Source: Cytophagales bacterium (GTDB taxonomy: Bacteria > Bacteroidota > Bacteroidia > Cytophagales > Cyclobacteriaceae). From it: a stretch of 64,000 bases of DNA. The notes beneath the pieces were generated by a model. It was given only the letters and a program-made list of their open reading frames with translations. It did no database searches and was not told the DNA's origin. Below, one piece after another: positions 17,845 to 26,040 of this stretch. The position numbers and the translations under genes were made by a program. Positions within the stretch are counted from its first letter, which is position 1. Every line of letters starts with the position of its first letter. The DNA lies in the NCBI GenBank assembly GCA_022360015.1, contig JAKSDQ010000126.1, positions 62,001 through 126,000 on the forward strand, written 5' to 3'.

Positions 17845-20502
17845 TTATTCGTACCTCAGCGTATCAAGCGGATCTTTCCTCGCAGCTTTGAAGGTTTGAA
17901 AACTCAATGAGAGTAGGGCGATAAAAAAGACCAGCACCACCGGCATGGCAAAGAACCACCAGCCAAGGGGCACCTTGAACGCATAATTATCAAGCCAGCT
18001 ATTCAGTGACAGGTAAGCCGCAGGCAAGGCAAAAATGTTAGCGATAAGGATAAGCTTTAAAAAATCACCGGAGAGTAATGTCATCAGGCTTGTCACACTG
18101 GCGCCAAGTATTTTTCTGATACCGATTTCCTTGGTACGCTGCATGGCCATGAAGGCGGATAAACCAAACAGTCCCAGACATGCAATAAAGATCATCAAAT
18201 AGGCACCAATCGTTAAAGTAGTACTCATTTTCATGTCTGCGTCATAGAGCCTTTGGAAACGGTCGTCTAGAAAGCTGTATTCAAAGGCTGTGCCTGGAAA
18301 CAGGTCCCGGTAAGCTTTTTCAATAAATGAGACAGACTCATCTGTGGTTTCGCCATCGATTTTAATATACATCGACTCACCCCAATAAAACTTTTTACCG
18401 GAATATCCCATGACAACCGGAGCCACAGGACTGCGCAATGAAAACAAGAACGCATCTTTGACAACCCCGATGACCTTACCGGATTTGCCATAGTTAAAAC
18501 CATTGATTCTTTTTCCGATGGGACCGTCTTCCGTTTTGTCCCAGCCAAAAGCCTTCACGGCGGTTTCGTTGACCAGATAAGCACCGTTGAAATCCGCAGC
18601 ACTTCCGGAGTTGAACGACCTTCCTTCTACCACCTTTAAATCCAGCAGGTCAATGAAATCCTCATCAAAGTGTAACCTGGCTACAGTTCTGGATCGCATT
18701 TCCCCGTTTTCCCTTTCAATTTTATGCTCATCTATCATCGAATATCCAGGTATATAATCACAAGTGGCCGTACCATGGATGTGAGGGTTTTGACGGAGCC
18801 GGTTTTCAAAAGCACTAAAATTTTGGGCCATATTTCCGGGTATGGAAACAATGACCACATTTTCTTTATTGAATCCCAACTCTTTGTTGTTAATAAATCG
18901 CATTTGCGCTGTTACCAGTAATGTAGCAAACACCATAACCACAGCAATGGAAAACTGCAATACAATCAAGGTCTTCCGGAAAATTACGTTTCCTGCCTTT
19001 GTACCCAATTTAGTTTTAAAAATATAAACCGGATTAAATCGGGATAAATAAAATGCCGGGTAAAACCCGGATAGTAATATCAGCAAAATGAATGATCCTG
19101 CTCCTATTAACAGAAAGCCTGGCTGCAAGAGGTTGCTTACGGTAAGCCGGTAGTCCATCAACTGGTTAAAAAAAGGGATCGCCAGCAACATCAATATAAT
19201 TCCTGCAATGGAAGCCACTATGACCAGCAGTGTAGCCTCGGTAAGAAATTGTTTTTGTACCTGTCCGTTTTTGGCTCCCAATACTTTTCTTACACCAATT
19301 TCCTTGTACCGGTAAGATGAGGCTGCCATGGCAAGATTGGTGTAGTTGATACCCGAGCTAATCAGAAAAAAAAGGCCAATGACGAAAAAAGCATACAGAT
19401 AAGAAGGGTTACCCCCTGATTTGATTTCATATTGCTTTTTGGAGTCGAAATGAATTTTTAATAGTGGCTGTAAGATCAACCCTGCCTTTGCACCGAATCT
19501 TTCCTGTACACTGATGATGTTTGCGTTGTTGTTAAAAAATTCTTCGGCCTTTACTATAAATTCAGGATAATCATGATTTTCGGGAAGTAGTGCGTAAGTG
19601 TAGGCATGGGAATCATCCCAAATATCATCACCGCCACCCGTGTGCCATGAGATCAGGGCATTGGGTTGCAGGTGATCATTAAAAGGCAGATCTTTCATGA
19701 TGGCAGTCACTGTAAATTCATGATCATTGATTTTCACTGTTTTGCCAACGGGATTGCTGGCCCGGGATGCGGGTTTGCCAAATATTTTAGTGGATAATGT
19801 TTCAGAAAGCACGATGCTGAAACGTTTTTCCAGGGGATTTTTGTCCCCGGCGACCAATGGGTAAGTAAAGATTTTAAAAATATTCGAATCTGCTATGAAC
19901 ACCTGTTTTTCTTTAAAGACATTGTCCCCCGACTTGATGACAGTAAATGGATAACCCATAAACTTCAATCTGGCCATTTCAATAATAGCTGCAAGATCGT
20001 GCGCCATTGCCAGTCCCAATGCGGGGGGACTGGCGGCAAACTCTGTATAGTCACCATCAATCTCCGTACTGACACTAATGCGATAAATCCGGTCCGCAAA
20101 CTGATGATGACGGTCAAACGTCAGTTCACTGAAGTTGTAGGAAAACAAAATGAGTGAACTGCCTATGCCCAGGGCAAGCCCTAATACATTGACGATAAAA
20201 TAGCGGGGCTCGCGCTGAATGTACCGGTAGGTGGTCTTGAAATAGTTGTTAAACATCATGCGATAGTTAGTTTTTCGATATGAGGCGTGCTTTGTTTTAA
20301 TTATGTAGGGTCTCATGAATGACAAGACATCCAAAATGTAGTAAATACGGGCTACTGCAACTCCCCGATGGTCTTTGTGACGGGCAAACAATTCATGCAA
20401 ATCCCCCTGTAAATCTTCCAGTGCTTCGGGGCGGCAATACCAGCTTAGTAATCGGTCGGCCCACCGAGGTGGTTCAACGTTTTCAGATTCACGCATCTTC
20501 AT
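17845..20502 (-). CDS. FtsX/MacB-type ABC transporter permease with N-terminal prefix domain
   Basis: 885 residues with the same architecture as 522-3116: a prefix domain (L-S-W-Y-C-R-P-E, then L-Q-G-D-L-H-E-L), a transmembrane helix near residue 100, then two periplasmic-core plus FtsX blocks with Y-K-E-I-G-V-R-K and T-K-E-I-G-I-R-K signatures. It lies 3 bp downstream of its own PadR gene. No ATPase gene is near. Its substrate is unknown. Two complete copies and one broken fragment of the family within 22 kb indicate local amplification. Confidence 0.9.
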   Translation of the reverse strand: MKMRESENVEPPRWADRLLSWYCRPEALEDLQGDLHELFARHKDHRGVAVARIYYILDVLSFMRPYIIKTKHASYRKTNYRMMFNNYFKTTYRYIQREPRYFIVNVLGLALGIGSSLILFSYNFSELTFDRHHQFADRIYRISVSTEIDGDYTEFAASPPALGLAMAHDLAAIIEMARLKFMGYPFTVIKSGDNVFKEKQVFIADSNIFKIFTYPLVAGDKNPLEKRFSIVLSETLSTKIFGKPASRASNPVGKTVKINDHEFTVTAIMKDLPFNDHLQPNALISWHTGGGDDIWDDSHAYTYALLPENHDYPEFIVKAEEFFNNNANIISVQERFGAKAGLILQPLLKIHFDSKKQYEIKSGGNPSYLYAFFVIGLFFLISSGINYTNLAMAASSYRYKEIGVRKVLGAKNGQVQKQFLTEATLLVIVASIAGIILMLLAIPFFNQLMDYRLTVSNLLQPGFLLIGAGSFILLILLSGFYPAFYLSRFNPVYIFKTKLGTKAGNVIFRKTLIVLQFSIAVVMVFATLLVTAQMRFINNKELGFNKENVVIVSIPGNMAQNFSAFENRLRQNPHIHGTATCDYIPGYSMIDEHKIERENGEMRSRTVARLHFDEDFIDLLDLKVVEGRSFNSGSAADFNGAYLVNETAVKAFGWDKTEDGPIGKRINGFNYGKSGKVIGVVKDAFLFSLRSPVAPVVMGYSGKKFYWGESMYIKIDGETTDESVSFIEKAYRDLFPGTAFEYSFLDDRFQRLYDADMKMSTTLTIGAYLMIFIACLGLFGLSAFMAMQRTKEIGIRKILGASVTSLMTLLSGDFLKLILIANIFALPAAYLSLNSWLDNYAFKVPLGWWFFAMPVVLVFFIALLSLSFQTFKAARKDPLDTLRYE

Positions 20503-20505
20503 GGA

Positions 20506-20838
20506 TCAAATATTTTTGAATGCGGTTTCAGGTACAAGTTTCCAAAGTGCGGCCCGCTGGTCCCTTGCTTTCAATAAGGCCGCCTTACCCGCTGCGGAAA
20601 TGGTAAACAACCTCTTTCTCCTGCCTCCCCTGACGCGCGTACTTGCCCCCATCCTGGAATCAGCCAATCCCTTTTTTTCCAACCTGTCAAGCGCAGAATG
20701 CACTACGCCAAATGCAACTTTTCTTCCGGTTATCCGGTTGATTTCATCAGTGATGGCAATGCTATAAGCCTCCTCCTTCAGCACTACGACAGTGAGCAGC
20801 ACAAGCTCTTCAAACTCACCCAGATTGGTTCCTTTCAT
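20506..20838 (-). CDS. PadR family transcriptional regulator
   Basis: 110 residues, clearly related to the PadR protein at 3116-3442: L-G-E-F-E-E-L-V-L-L at the N-terminus, V-V-H-S-A-L-D-R-L-E in the recognition helix and R-G-G-R-R-K-R-L-F in the wing. The permease gene follows 3 bp later, so it is probably autoregulated with it. Upstream DNA is very AT-rich and contains a TAAGTA string similar to the inverted repeat at 3450-3507. Confidence 0.9.
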   Translation of the reverse strand: MKGTNLGEFEELVLLTVVVLKEEAYSIAITDEINRITGRKVAFGVVHSALDRLEKKGLADSRMGASTRVRGGRRKRLFTISAAGKAALLKARDQRAALWKLVPETAFKNI

Positions 20839-21042
20839 GTGAATAATTTTATTTCTTCACTAAATGTATTATATATAAAATGAAAAAAACAAGAATTTAT
20901 TATATTTCTTAAGCAAATAAGTAAGATATTATTCCTTTCGCAGCTTTAGATGGCTTCCCCGGCAGGAAACCTAAACCTTTTCCGTTATCTTTATCACTCC
21001 TTATCTTTGTCATCCGGGATAGTGACCCATCACAAAACAAAC

Positions 21043-21525
21043 ATGGTAAGAGCAGTTAAACCACAAGATATTGAAGCAATAAGATCAATCTACAACTACG
21101 ATGTAATGAATACCATCATTACTTTTGAAGCAACTCCGGTGACCACGGAAGAAATGGATAAAAGGATAAAATCTGTTAATTCAGGTTTTCCATGGCTTGT
21201 CTATGAAAGGGATGGAGAGGTTTTAGGATATGCCCACGCAAGCAATTGGAAATCGAGGTGCGCATACAAACTTTCGGTAGAAAGTACAGTATATCTTAAA
21301 GCTGGTGAATTGAAGAAAGGGTTAGGTTTTCAACTGTATTCTACGCTAATAAAGCAGCTTTCAACCCTGGGCTTTCACGCAGTGATAGCTGGTATTTTCC
21401 TCCCAAATGAAGCCAGTATTGCCCTCTTTGAGTCTGGTTCCCAAGGCCTCCAGGTAATTATAACCAACTTCTATCTCATCGACTTCATGTTTTTTTCCAT
21501 CAAGCCCAATCACAGAAGTAATTAG
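21043..21525 (+). pseudogene. GNAT acetyltransferase, 3' end replaced by foreign sequence
   Basis: The likely ATG is at 21043 (M-V-R-A-V-K-P-Q-D). Up to about residue 130 it follows phosphinothricin-type N-acetyltransferases: S-I-Y-N-Y, T-F-E-A-T-P, V-L-G-Y-A-H-A-S, E-S-T-V-Y, and P-N-E-A-S-I-A-L. Family members continue with a conserved region of about 30 residues ending in a D-V-G-Y-W type motif. Here the frame instead enters unrelated sequence and stops at 21525. That sequence is the antisense of a broken ABC permease, so the gene is truncated by recombination. Activity is doubtful. Confidence 0.8.
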
Positions 21526-21914
21526 ATGACCTCCCTATATGATTGCGGGAATCTGCCACGCTTACAACATTGGGGTTTTGCAGAAATTCATTTTTTAACG
21601 CAGTGTAGGTCTTTTCGCCATCCAGGGGCACGACCAGGGTTTGGGACTGGTTATACCCCCAATCACGTTGCTGCTGGTAACCGGCATTTTAAACGAAGGT
21701 AATACCAAAAACAGTGGTAATAATGGAAAGAATAAACTGGAATACCAGAAAAACTTTTGTGAATTTGTTCTTTTTACCAAATTGCTGCTTTCCCCTGAAA
21801 ATATTCACTGCATTGAATGATGAGATGTAAAACGCCGGGTAGGCACCGGAACCCAGTCCCGTAATGATGACCAATACCAGAAAAAACAGCCATGCATCGA
21901 GGTTATTATATTTA
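21421..21914 (-). pseudogene. broken ABC permease fragment
   Basis: Read leftward from 21914 it encodes G-S-G-A-Y-P-A-F-Y-I-S-S-F and L-V-F-Q-F-I-L-S-I, typical of FtsX/MacB permeases. A TAA at 21691-21689 interrupts the frame. It resumes with G-Y-N-Q-S-Q-T-L-V-V-P, shifts frame near 21520, then gives V-G-Y-N-Y-L-E-A-L-G and L-K-E-G before ending at the acetyltransferase junction. Both ends of the parent gene are missing. It abuts the stop of the outer-membrane gene at 21915. Confidence 0.8.
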
Positions 21915-22838
21915 TTAATTTTTTTTCTCCAAAACCAAATTGTAAACTAACTGCCCACGTATAAAAGGCCCACCATTAAAGCTGATGTTTTGTTGCACAC
22001 GATCATCACCGAAGTTAATAAGCGGCAGGGCAAAATCTACCCGGTCATTCCCGGCGTATTGCCTGTAGTCTCTGCCTAAAGCAATACCTGTGCGGATTTC
22101 GGCATGGAGGTTTCCAGCTATCCGGTAACGGCCAAAGAAACTTAAATCAATACTTCGTCTTTCGATATAGTCCTCTGCAAAGATGTCATTTCCCAAACGA
22201 TACGTTGTCACCAAGCCAAAATAATGAAGGCCGGCCGTCAGGTCATCGTTTACCCGGTAGTTCACTTTGCCATAAATGGGTAACAAGCCTGCAATATTCC
22301 ATTTTTCCGAAAGTTGCCAGTTCAGGTAAACCAGCGGCACCACAAACGGGCCAAAAAGTTCCTGGTTATAAGATACTCCAAATCGCATGGTAAGCGCTTT
22401 ATGAAACCGTTTTTCATAAAGTGCCATTCCGCCATACTGAAAACTTTCTCCATTCAAATTTTCAAAATCTCCCATCAGCCTGGGTACAAACAGCAAAATG
22501 AGCGCCTTATCTTCATTGAGGCGGTGGATTAGACCGGTTTGTATTATCACGCCATGCAGGTTAACCGATTGCGCCCTGTTTACAGGGACATTTTCATTGC
22601 CGTTTACCCTGAAATTCAAATAGCTGATCTCGCTGTACCAGGTATTGACGCCGGATAATACCAGGGGTAATTTCATGTTCATATGCCAGATGTGCTCTTT
22701 ACCCTTTTCAGTCAGATCACTTTCATATTCCCTGGGGAAGCTGTAATGCCCGGCGATGGTTAAAAGGTCGATACTGTTCTGAGCAAAATTTTGTATAAAG
22801 GGGAAAAGTGATATCAGAAAAAAAACTAACCGTTTCAT
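21915..22838 (-). CDS. outer-membrane beta-barrel protein (DUF6268-like)
   Basis: 307 residues with a signal peptide cleaved near residue 20. The rest is alternating hydrophobic and polar strands with turns such as Y-R-L-G-N-D and G-R-Y-R-I-A-G-N, ending L-V-Y-N-L-V-L-E, consistent with a small barrel. The layout resembles DUF6268 family outer-membrane proteins, but this is a memory-based match. It is divergent from the semialdehyde dehydrogenase gene with 103 bp between starts. Confidence 0.65.
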   Translation of the reverse strand: MKRLVFFLISLFPFIQNFAQNSIDLLTIAGHYSFPREYESDLTEKGKEHIWHMNMKLPLVLSGVNTWYSEISYLNFRVNGNENVPVNRAQSVNLHGVIIQTGLIHRLNEDKALILLFVPRLMGDFENLNGESFQYGGMALYEKRFHKALTMRFGVSYNQELFGPFVVPLVYLNWQLSEKWNIAGLLPIYGKVNYRVNDDLTAGLHYFGLVTTYRLGNDIFAEDYIERRSIDLSFFGRYRIAGNLHAEIRTGIALGRDYRQYAGNDRVDFALPLINFGDDRVQQNISFNGGPFIRGQLVYNLVLEKKN

Positions 22839-22941
22839 AGGTGTTTACTAAAAATAAAAGCGAAAATAAGTATAGATTGTTACTTTCCACTTTAATTTTC
22901 CCTTTATTTTCATTTTAATTCTTATTTTAATTTTCATTAAA

Positions 22942-24306
22942 ATGATCAAAACCATCAATCCTGCTACCGAAGAGGTAATTAAAGAATACCACTTTCTCGA
23001 TCATCGTCAAGTAACGCAACAGATAGAAAAAACACATGCAGCGCAATTGACCTGGCAAAAGACCGGGTTTGAAATACGCGCCGAAAAAATGCGCAAAGCC
23101 GCAGAAGTACTGAGGCGCAATAAAGCCATTTACGCCAGATTGATGGCAGATGAGATGGGAAAGCCACTCGCTGACGGTGAAAGTGAAGCAGAAAAATGTG
23201 CGTGGGTGTGTGATTATTATGCCGAAAATGCCATGGAGTTTCTGAAAAATGAGATCATTCCGTCAGATGCTTTAAAAAGCATGGTGGTTTTTCAGCCCTT
23301 AGGAATAGTCTTAGCCATTATGCCCTGGAACTTTCCATTCTGGCAGGTTTTCCGTTTTGCCGCTCCTTCGTTGATGGCAGGAAATGGTGCGTTGCTGAAA
23401 CATGCACCTAACGTGTTTGGCTGCGCAGAAGCGATAGCCCGAATATTTATCGAAGCAGGCTTTCCTGAGGGTCTTTTCCAAAATCTGATCATCGATACGG
23501 ATATGGCTGCCCGTGTAATAGAAAATGACCATGTCAAGGCAGTTACACTGACGGGAAGTACCCGGGCGGGCCAGGCAGTGGCAGCAAAGGCCGGTGCCTG
23601 CCTCAAGAAAACGGTGCTGGAACTGGGTGGAAGTGATCCTTACATCGTTTTAGAAGATGCTAATATCAGGGAAGCAGCTAAAATATGTACTGCCAGTCGC
23701 CTCATCAATAATGGACAAAGTTGTATCAGTGCCAAAAGGTTTATCATACAAAAGGCTATCGGAGAACGATTCTTAAACATGCTTGTGACCGAAATGGAAG
23801 CTGCCAGTTATGGCAATCCGCTTGCTCCGGGTACGCAACTGGGCCCGATGGCAAGGGCAGATTTGGGGGATGCACTTCATCAACAGGTACAAAAGAGTAT
23901 CGACATGGGCGCCAGGTGCCTTACAGGAGGAAAGATTCCGGAGGGAAAAGGTTATTTCTATCCGCCCACCGTACTGACAAATGTCCGGGAGGGTATGCCG
24001 GCCTACCACGAAGAAGTGTTCGGGCCGGTGGCCTGTGTTATTGAAGTGGACACTGAAGCGGAAGCCATTGCTATCGCCAATGACAGCAACTTTGGATTGG
24101 GGGCGGCCATCTTCACCAGTGATTTGGCTAAGGCCGAAAATATGGCTTCTGAAAGCCTGGAAGCTGGCAGTTGCTTTATAAATGCATTGGTCAAATCTGA
24201 CCCAAGGCTTCCTTTCGGAGGAATTAAGGAAAGCGGATATGGCAGGGAGCTTTCTCACTTCGGGATCAGGGAATTTGTCAATATTAAAACTGTTTATATT
24301 GCATAA
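22942..24306 (+). CDS. NAD(P)-dependent succinate-semialdehyde dehydrogenase family protein
   Basis: 454 residues, cytoplasmic. It starts I-K-T-I-N-P-A-T-E-E like the short Sad/YneI-type enzymes rather than the longer GabD. Visible catalytic features are P-W-N-F-P-F (cofactor site), T-G-S-T-R-A-G, the general base in L-E-L-G-G-S-D-P, the nucleophile in N-N-G-Q-S-C-I, and E-E-V-F-G-P-V. The reaction is oxidation of a small semialdehyde to the acid, with succinate semialdehyde likely. It stands alone, so the pathway is not defined by context. Confidence 0.9.
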   Translation: MIKTINPATEEVIKEYHFLDHRQVTQQIEKTHAAQLTWQKTGFEIRAEKMRKAAEVLRRNKAIYARLMADEMGKPLADGESEAEKCAWVCDYYAENAMEFLKNEIIPSDALKSMVVFQPLGIVLAIMPWNFPFWQVFRFAAPSLMAGNGALLKHAPNVFGCAEAIARIFIEAGFPEGLFQNLIIDTDMAARVIENDHVKAVTLTGSTRAGQAVAAKAGACLKKTVLELGGSDPYIVLEDANIREAAKICTASRLINNGQSCISAKRFIIQKAIGERFLNMLVTEMEAASYGNPLAPGTQLGPMARADLGDALHQQVQKSIDMGARCLTGGKIPEGKGYFYPPTVLTNVREGMPAYHEEVFGPVACVIEVDTEAEAIAIANDSNFGLGAAIFTSDLAKAENMASESLEAGSCFINALVKSDPRLPFGGIKESGYGRELSHFGIREFVNIKTVYIA

Positions 24307-24330
24307 AACTTAGTAGTTCAAACTCGGTAC

Positions 24331-24395
24331 CCTTTGTGTCTTTGTGCCTCCGTGGTGAAAAATGGTTAACCACAAAGACACAAAGAGGCACAGGG
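24331..24395. repeat. dispersed palindromic element, copy B (inverted orientation)
   Basis: The stem CCTTTGTGTCTTTGTGCC..GTGGTG and its counterpart flank a GAAAAATGGTTAACC centre, the reverse complement of the centre in copies C, D and E. It begins 25 bp after the dehydrogenase stop. Confidence 0.85.
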
Positions 24396-24493
24396 GTTTT
24401 AGTTGATGAGATGCTTCAAAGTACTCTGCAACAGCTATTAGATAGCCTTTAAACTCCCAATATCCTATTAAAGGGAAAAAAGTAGTGAAAAAA

Positions 24494-24529
24494 TTTGTTT
24501 TTCACGAAATGCGTACATAAATTTGTACA
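24494..24529 (+). promoter_or_regulatory. yefM-yoeB promoter overlapped by TGTACA operator
   Basis: TTTG at 24494-24497, 20 bases, then TAAATTTG at 24518-24525 fits the Bacteroidota promoter TTTG-N19-21-TAnnTTTG. An imperfect palindrome GTACATAAATTTGTAC (24513-24528) covers the -7 box and includes TGTACA at 24524-24529, the core bound by YefM in other bacteria. Binding there would block transcription. Confidence 0.65.
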
Positions 24530-24543
24530 TAAGGAAAAAGGTT

Positions 24544-24798
24544 ATGAAAACAACAAACGTGGCAGAATTGAGAAAAAACTTTAAAAGTAAGATGGATCAA
24601 ATATATGAAGATCATGACATATTGATCATAAACAGACAAAACGATAAAGACATGGTGATGCTTTCATTAAGGGATTTTAATGCTTTAAAAGAGACTGCTT
24701 ATCTTCTGTCCACCACTGAAAATGCAAAAAGATTGTTCGAATCTTTAGATCAACTAAAGAACAAAAACGTTGTTCAAAAGCATATTAACGACATATGA
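24544..24798 (+). CDS. yefM: YefM/Phd family antitoxin
   Basis: 84 residues starting at ATG 24544; a TTG in frame at 24523 lies inside the promoter and was rejected. The Phd/YefM fold is visible in the N-terminal half: N-V-A-E-L-R-K-N-F, then D-I-L-I-I-N-R-Q and V-M-L-S-L-R-D-F-N-A-L. The C-terminal tail is the toxin-binding segment. It neutralises YoeB and, with it, represses the operon through the TGTACA site. The last four bases overlap the toxin start (ATGA). Confidence 0.9.
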   Translation: MKTTNVAELRKNFKSKMDQIYEDHDILIINRQNDKDMVMLSLRDFNALKETAYLLSTTENAKRLFESLDQLKNKNVVQKHINDI

Positions 24799-25049
24799 AC
24801 ATTCTTTTCACCCAGCACGCTTGGGAGGAATTTCACTACTGGCAGAAAACTGATAAAAAAACAATCCATAAAATAAATGAATTGATAAAGGCTATTTCCA
24901 GAACTCCATTTGAAGGCGTAGGGAAGCCAGAACCCCTCAGAGGAAACCTACAAGGATTTTGGAGCAGGAGAATCAGCCAGGAGCACCGACTGGTGTATCG
25001 GATTGAAGATGGTGTGATTACTATCGTTCAGTGCAGGTTTCATTATTAA
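24795..25049 (+). CDS. yoeB: YoeB/Txe family mRNA interferase toxin
   Basis: 84 residues, the same length as E. coli YoeB. The catalytic residues fall at the same positions: Glu46 (K-P-E-P-L), Arg65 (E-H-R-L-V-Y) and His83 in the closing R-F-H-Y. YoeB cleaves mRNA in the ribosomal A site when free of antitoxin. It overlaps yefM by four bases, ensuring coupled translation. All residues are intact, so it should be active. Confidence 0.92.
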   Translation: MNILFTQHAWEEFHYWQKTDKKTIHKINELIKAISRTPFEGVGKPEPLRGNLQGFWSRRISQEHRLVYRIEDGVITIVQCRFHY

Positions 25050-25086
25050 GTAAGCGGGATATTTGAGAGTAATTAAAGACTAAACC

Positions 25087-25119
25087 AGTCATCGCATAGC
25101 TATGAGCCATGCGATGACT
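25087..25119. repeat. AGTCAT-ended hairpin, copy 1
   Basis: AGTCATCGCATAGC, loop TATGA, then the matching arm with one A-C mismatch, ending ATGACT. It lies between the convergent yoeB and thuA-like genes, where it could also terminate both. Related hairpins occur at 33918 and 61494. Confidence 0.65.
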
Positions 25120-25153
25120 ATAAGGGAACCATACTATAACTTCAGGTAGTTGA

Positions 25154-26017
25154 TTACTTTTTACCGGCCCAAACAATCGCCCTCTTTAACATTTCCAGGT
25201 GCTCGCTTTCCTCAAAATAAGCACCGGCGTGGCCTAATGCAGAATAGAAAGTCCTTCCCCCACCGGGCAACTCTTTGTACCAGACGATAGGATGGAAATC
25301 CCCCATCCCAAAGTCCTTGTCTTCTGCCAAGAACCTGATGTAGCCACTAGGGTTAAAAGTCTTTTCATCGACTGTATACAGTACCTCAAACCCCTTGTCG
25401 GACGGATTATTGTAAAACGCATACCATTCATCAGTACGCTGCCAGGTGGCAGTCAGGCCATTGCATAGGTGAGCGTTAACAGAATCGCAATGCAGGTGCA
25501 TTGTCGCCTCCTGAAGTTGGGGGTTCATAGTATGATGTGAAAAATCGGCACCCAGCAGCGTATTTTCATACCATGGCCAATGATGGGAATTATCTCCCGC
25601 GCCATGGATTCCCAGGAATCCGCCACCATTGTCCATGTATTGTTTGAAAGCAGCCTTTTGCTCCTCCTTCAGCACCCTTCCGGTAACATTGTTCCAGATC
25701 ACCAGATCAAATTTTTCCAGTTGTTCCCAGTTAAACACTGCGCCGTTCTCTGTAACAAAAATGGACCAATCATTATTCTTTGCCATTACCCGAAAGGCTT
25801 CCGTAGATGTCTCAATAGCCTCTCCATGGCGGAAACCATTGGTTTTATTGAACAGCAGGATTGAAAAGTCAGCCATTTCAGCGGGTAATTCCGGTGGTTT
25901 TGATTCGTAAAAGGGAAACCCATAAGTCACTTTGTAGATAAAAACACCCATGGCACCGGCTAAGACAATGATAATTCCCAGTAAGCTGAGCAGGAAAATC
26001 TTAAAAAATCTTTTCAT
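25154..26017 (-). CDS. ThuA domain protein with N-terminal membrane anchor
   Basis: 287 residues from the ATG at 26017; a TTG 27 bases upstream overlaps the GH3 stop and is less likely. One hydrophobic helix (about 6-28) anchors or exports it. The ThuA fold, a glutamine-amidotransferase-like domain, shows F-N-K-T-N-G-F-R-H, F-D-L-V-I-W-N-N, G-G-G-F-L-G-I-H-G and W-Y-K-E-L-P-G-G-G-R. ThuA proteins are tied to trehalose and other sugar use, with unclear biochemistry. It follows the GH3 gene by 23 bp and is probably cotranscribed. Confidence 0.88.
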   Translation of the reverse strand: MKRFFKIFLLSLLGIIIVLAGAMGVFIYKVTYGFPFYESKPPELPAEMADFSILLFNKTNGFRHGEAIETSTEAFRVMAKNNDWSIFVTENGAVFNWEQLEKFDLVIWNNVTGRVLKEEQKAAFKQYMDNGGGFLGIHGAGDNSHHWPWYENTLLGADFSHHTMNPQLQEATMHLHCDSVNAHLCNGLTATWQRTDEWYAFYNNPSDKGFEVLYTVDEKTFNPSGYIRFLAEDKDFGMGDFHPIVWYKELPGGGRTFYSALGHAGAYFEESEHLEMLKRAIVWAGKK

Positions 26018-26040
26018 AGGGAGCTTTATTTTCTTTTCAA

